Part shown: positions 6,302 through 7,779 of the stretch, in pieces | Numbering within the stretch: the stretch's first letter is position 1 | Layout of the letters: each line of letters begins with the position of its first letter | NCBI GenBank assembly: GCA_902795665.1 | Contig: CADBMA010000150.1 | Coordinates: forward strand, 1 to 7,779 | DNA from: an uncultured Rhodospirillales bacterium | GTDB lineage: Bacteria > Pseudomonadota > Alphaproteobacteria > RF32 > CAG-239 | Reading direction: 5' to 3' | Length of the DNA stretch: 7,779 nucleotides | Notes under the pieces: generated by a model | Databases searched by the model: none | Told to the model about the DNA's origin: nothing | What the model saw: the letters and a program-made list of their open reading frames with translations, nothing else | Made by a program: the position numbers and the translations under genes

Positions 6302-6373
6302 CTTATGAATGATAGCGATGTTCTTATCTGTTTGCTAGAATCGCAAATAGCAGATGAGAATATTGTATCTAAG
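6302..6373 (+). other. Long imperfect RNA hairpin (28 base pairs)
   Basis: From the apex outward, TTTGC (6331-6335) pairs with GCAAA (6343-6347). After a TAG bulge, 6315-6330 pairs continuously with 6351-6366 (16 pairs, four of them G-U). After a single bulged A (6314), GAT pairs with ATC (6367-6369), and after a 5-base bulge CTTA (6302-6305) pairs with TAAG (6370-6373). The G-U pairs work only in plus-strand RNA, which suggests structure selected in RNA rather than a DNA palindrome. Confidence 0.75.
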
Positions 6374-6498
6374 AATCGTTTTGTGCACGATTACCGGAGG
6401 AACGACAGTCACAATCGCAGTGCAATGCGGCAAAAATGTGCCCGCAACGACATTTCTCGTCGAAACAATTAATACACGATGAGAATTGTTGTAAATTT

Positions 6499-6521
6499 AA
6501 GCGCTTTACAGCGCTTTTTTT
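6499..6521 (+). terminator. Intrinsic terminator ending the mltG-secY gap transcript
   Basis: AAGCGC (6499-6504) and GCGCTT (6511-6516) form a perfect GC-rich 6-pair stem around the loop TTTACA, followed by a T-tract (T at 6515-6521). It ends the RNA starting near 6200 and insulates secY 143 bases downstream. Confidence 0.85.
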
Positions 6522-6571
6522 GTTGCTGTTTTTGCGGGAATGTGAAATTTGCGCAGAAACAGATTATTTAG

Positions 6572-6599
6572 TTGAATAAAAAATTTTTTAGTGTATTAA
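6572..6599 (+). promoter_or_regulatory. secY: Candidate secY promoter
   Basis: TTGAAT (6572-6577, 4 of 6) and TATTAA (6594-6599, 4 of 6) are 16 bases apart, downstream of the terminator. A start near 6606 gives a leader of about 60 bases. That leader includes a small AGGG/CCCT hairpin (6614-6629). The region is very AT-rich, so chance matches are likely, but a promoter is needed here if the terminator works. Confidence 0.4.
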
Positions 6600-6664
6600 T
6601 ATCATAGCTAAAAAGGGGTTTGTTGCCCTAAAGAGGTTATTTTAAATAGTATAAGGTATATAAA

Positions 6665-7779
6665 ATGGTATCACTTGCAGAAAAAATGGCGGCTAATTTA
6701 GATATGTCTGCCTTTGGTAAAGCTGAAGAACTTAAAAAACGACTTTGGTTTACGGTTTTGGCCTTGATTGTATTTCGTTTGGGAACTTTTATTCCGCTTC
6801 CGGGAATTGATCCCAATGTTTTGTCAGAAATATTTTCAAAAAACTCTAACGGAATTTTGGGAATGTTCAACATGTTTGCCGGCGGTGCGTTGGCCCGTAT
6901 GACGATTTTTGCATTGAACATTATGCCATATATTTCGGCTTCGATTATTTTGCAGCTTGGACAATCGGTTGTTCCATCACTGGCAGCGCTGAAAAAAGAA
7001 GGCGAGGCTGGTCATCGCAAGATGGTACATTATACTAAGGTTTTGACCGTGCTGATTACGATGATTCAGGGGTATGGTATTGCTGTAGGTTTGGAAGGTA
7101 TGACCGGAGGAGCAAATGTTTCTGCTGTGATTATGCCCGGTTTTGTGTTTAGGTTTACTACAGTTGTTTCTTTAGTTGGTGGCACAATGTTTATTGTGTG
7201 GCTTGGTGACCAAATTACTTCGCGCGGTGTCGGCAATGGTTCGTCCTTGATTATTACAGTTGGTATTATTGCCAATATTCCAAGCGCGTTGGCTCAGACT
7301 TTTGAACTGGGGCGTGTCGGCTCAATGTCTATTTGGCTTATTTTGATGCTGATGGTTATGGTTTTGGCTTTGGTTTATATCATTGTTTTGGTTGAGAGAG
7401 CTCAGAGAAAAATCGTCATTCAGTATCCAAAGCGTCAAATGGGAATGAAAATGACTTCGGCAGAAACTTCGCACTTGCCGTTAAAGATTAATCCGACAGG
7501 AGTTATTCCGCCGATTTTTGCCAGCTCATTGCTGCTGTTGCCGATTACAATTGCTAATTTCTCCGCCAATAGCGGTCCGGGTTGGGTTCAGACCTTGAGT
7601 CGCTTGCTGGGACATGGGCAGCCGTTATATTTGGCTTTGTATGCCGCTTTGATTATATTCTTTGCGTTTTTCTATACAGCAGTGGTATTCAATCCGGAAG
7701 ATACGGCTGATAACTTGAAAAAACACGGTGGTTTTATTGCCGGTATTCGTCCGGGTAAAAATACAGCGGAATATTTGGA
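6665..7779 (+). CDS. secY: Preprotein translocase subunit SecY, 3' end outside window
   Basis: SecY is the inner-membrane channel of the Sec translocon (with SecE and SecG) through which SecA-driven or ribosome-bound proteins are exported or inserted. The first 371 codons are visible. They show the cytoplasmic N-terminus with AEELKKRLW (20-28), TM1 with RLGTFIPLPGID (38-49), the plug-region segment GILGMFNMFAGGALARM (63-79), MPYISASIILQL (87-98), a loop-TM motif SRGVGNGSSLII (186-197), VERAQRKIVIQYPKRQ (243-258) in the large cytoplasmic loop, and NPTGVIPPIFASSLLLLP (276-293). About 70 C-terminal residues are missing by comparison with the usual length. ATG 6665 has AAGG (6653-6656) 8 bases upstream and fits alphaproteobacterial starts. 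Upstream is not rplO as in a standard spc operon but mltG and a structured RNA segment. Confidence 0.96.
   Translation, partial: MVSLAEKMAANLDMSAFGKAEELKKRLWFTVLALIVFRLGTFIPLPGIDPNVLSEIFSKNSNGILGMFNMFAGGALARMTIFALNIMPYISASIILQLGQSVVPSLAALKKEGEAGHRKMVHYTKVLTVLITMIQGYGIAVGLEGMTGGANVSAVIMPGFVFRFTTVVSLVGGTMFIVWLGDQITSRGVGNGSSLIITVGIIANIPSALAQTFELGRVGSMSIWLILMLMVMVLALVYIIVLVERAQRKIVIQYPKRQMGMKMTSAETSHLPLKINPTGVIPPIFASSLLLLPITIANFSANSGPGWVQTLSRLLGHGQPLYLALYAALIIFFAFFYTAVVFNPEDTADNLKKHGGFIAGIRPGKNTAEYL

Larger units (their letters stand above)
6200..6521 (+). ncRNA. Candidate structured noncoding RNA, family unknown (about 320 nt)
   Basis: The segment is bounded by its own promoter and an intrinsic terminator and can fold into successive hairpins on the plus strand. 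Hairpin A is 6260-6301 (loop 6275-6283). Hairpin B is 6302-6373, with 28 pairs including four G-U, a 7-base apical loop at 6336-6342 and a TAG bulge at 6348-6350. Hairpin C is 6374-6392, six perfect pairs directly abutting B. Hairpin D is 6426-6446 (TGCGG/CCGCA core), E is 6448-6462 (CGAC/GTCG), and a 7-pair stem joins 6464-6470 to 6484-6490. The 5' end (6201-6207, AATTGTT) could instead pair with 6464-6470 and close the molecule. I looked for hallmarks of tmRNA, RNase P RNA and SRP RNA and found none. It could be a trans-acting RNA or an attenuated leader for secY. The pairing was done by hand, with no energy calculation or conservation. Confidence 0.55.

Noticed and set aside
6242..6472. A 76-codon plus-strand open frame in the mltG-secY gap
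   Set aside because: No properly spaced ribosome binding site, unnatural composition with an Arg/Asn-rich end, no family resemblance, and it coincides with the strong hairpins. A structured RNA explains the segment better.
6200..6521. tmRNA (including the alphaproteobacterial two-piece form), RNase P RNA or SRP RNA
   Set aside because: No T-loop GTTCGA-type motif, no CCA end, no tag frame ending in A-L/V-A-A, no GAGGAAAGTCC core for RNase P, and the CCGGAGGAACGACAG segment only loosely resembles the SRP GGAA-loop region.
6637..7275. Minus-strand frames opposite secY
   Set aside because: The plus strand encodes unmistakable SecY throughout; the antisense frames are by-products.
1..7779. Mobile elements, CRISPR arrays, tRNAs or phage genes
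   Set aside because: No transposase or integrase frame, no regularly spaced direct repeats and no tRNA-like cloverleaf were seen on either strand.

Overview
The window looks like chromosomal DNA from a low-GC (about 40% by eye) alphaproteobacterium. The evidence is the SecY N-terminus (residues 1-50 read like alphaproteobacterial SecY), the acpP-fabF-mltG gene order that is typical of that class, and small lipoproteins and Cys-rich exported proteins of a Gram-negative envelope. An NAD-dependent L-lactate dehydrogenase points to a fermentative, perhaps host-associated member, such as an uncultured gut lineage. The lineage is inference, not something the sequence proves. No mobile element, CRISPR array, tRNA or rRNA was seen.

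Left part (1-3313): two overlapping plus-strand genes encode small lipoproteins of unknown function. They end in a hairpin that also terminates the opposing strand. Facing them is a minus-strand set, probably one operon, read from right to left: L-lactate dehydrogenase, a small exported Cys-rich protein with a duplicated module, and a YjjU-type patatin-like phospholipase. The intergenic gaps are about 60-70 bases and each gene has a good ribosome binding site. A promoter with a perfect TTGACA box lies upstream of ldh.

Middle part (3314-6147): a 265-base divergent control region is followed by acpP (acyl carrier protein), an intergenic terminator or attenuator, fabF (3-oxoacyl-ACP synthase II) and, 3 bases later, mltG (endolytic murein transglycosylase). 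AcpP carries the growing acyl chain and FabF elongates it. MltG cuts nascent peptidoglycan, so the block joins membrane and cell-wall growth.

Right part (6148-7779): about 517 bases without a convincing protein gene separate mltG from secY. This gap has its own near-consensus sigma70-type promoter (6166-6193), about 320 bases with extensive potential RNA secondary structure including a 28-pair imperfect hairpin, and a clear intrinsic terminator (6499-6521). I read this as an independently transcribed structured RNA of unknown family, and it is the most interesting item here. After it comes a probable separate promoter and the first 371 codons of secY, which runs off the window. SecY normally sits behind rplO in the spc ribosomal-protein operon, so its position here is a synteny break.
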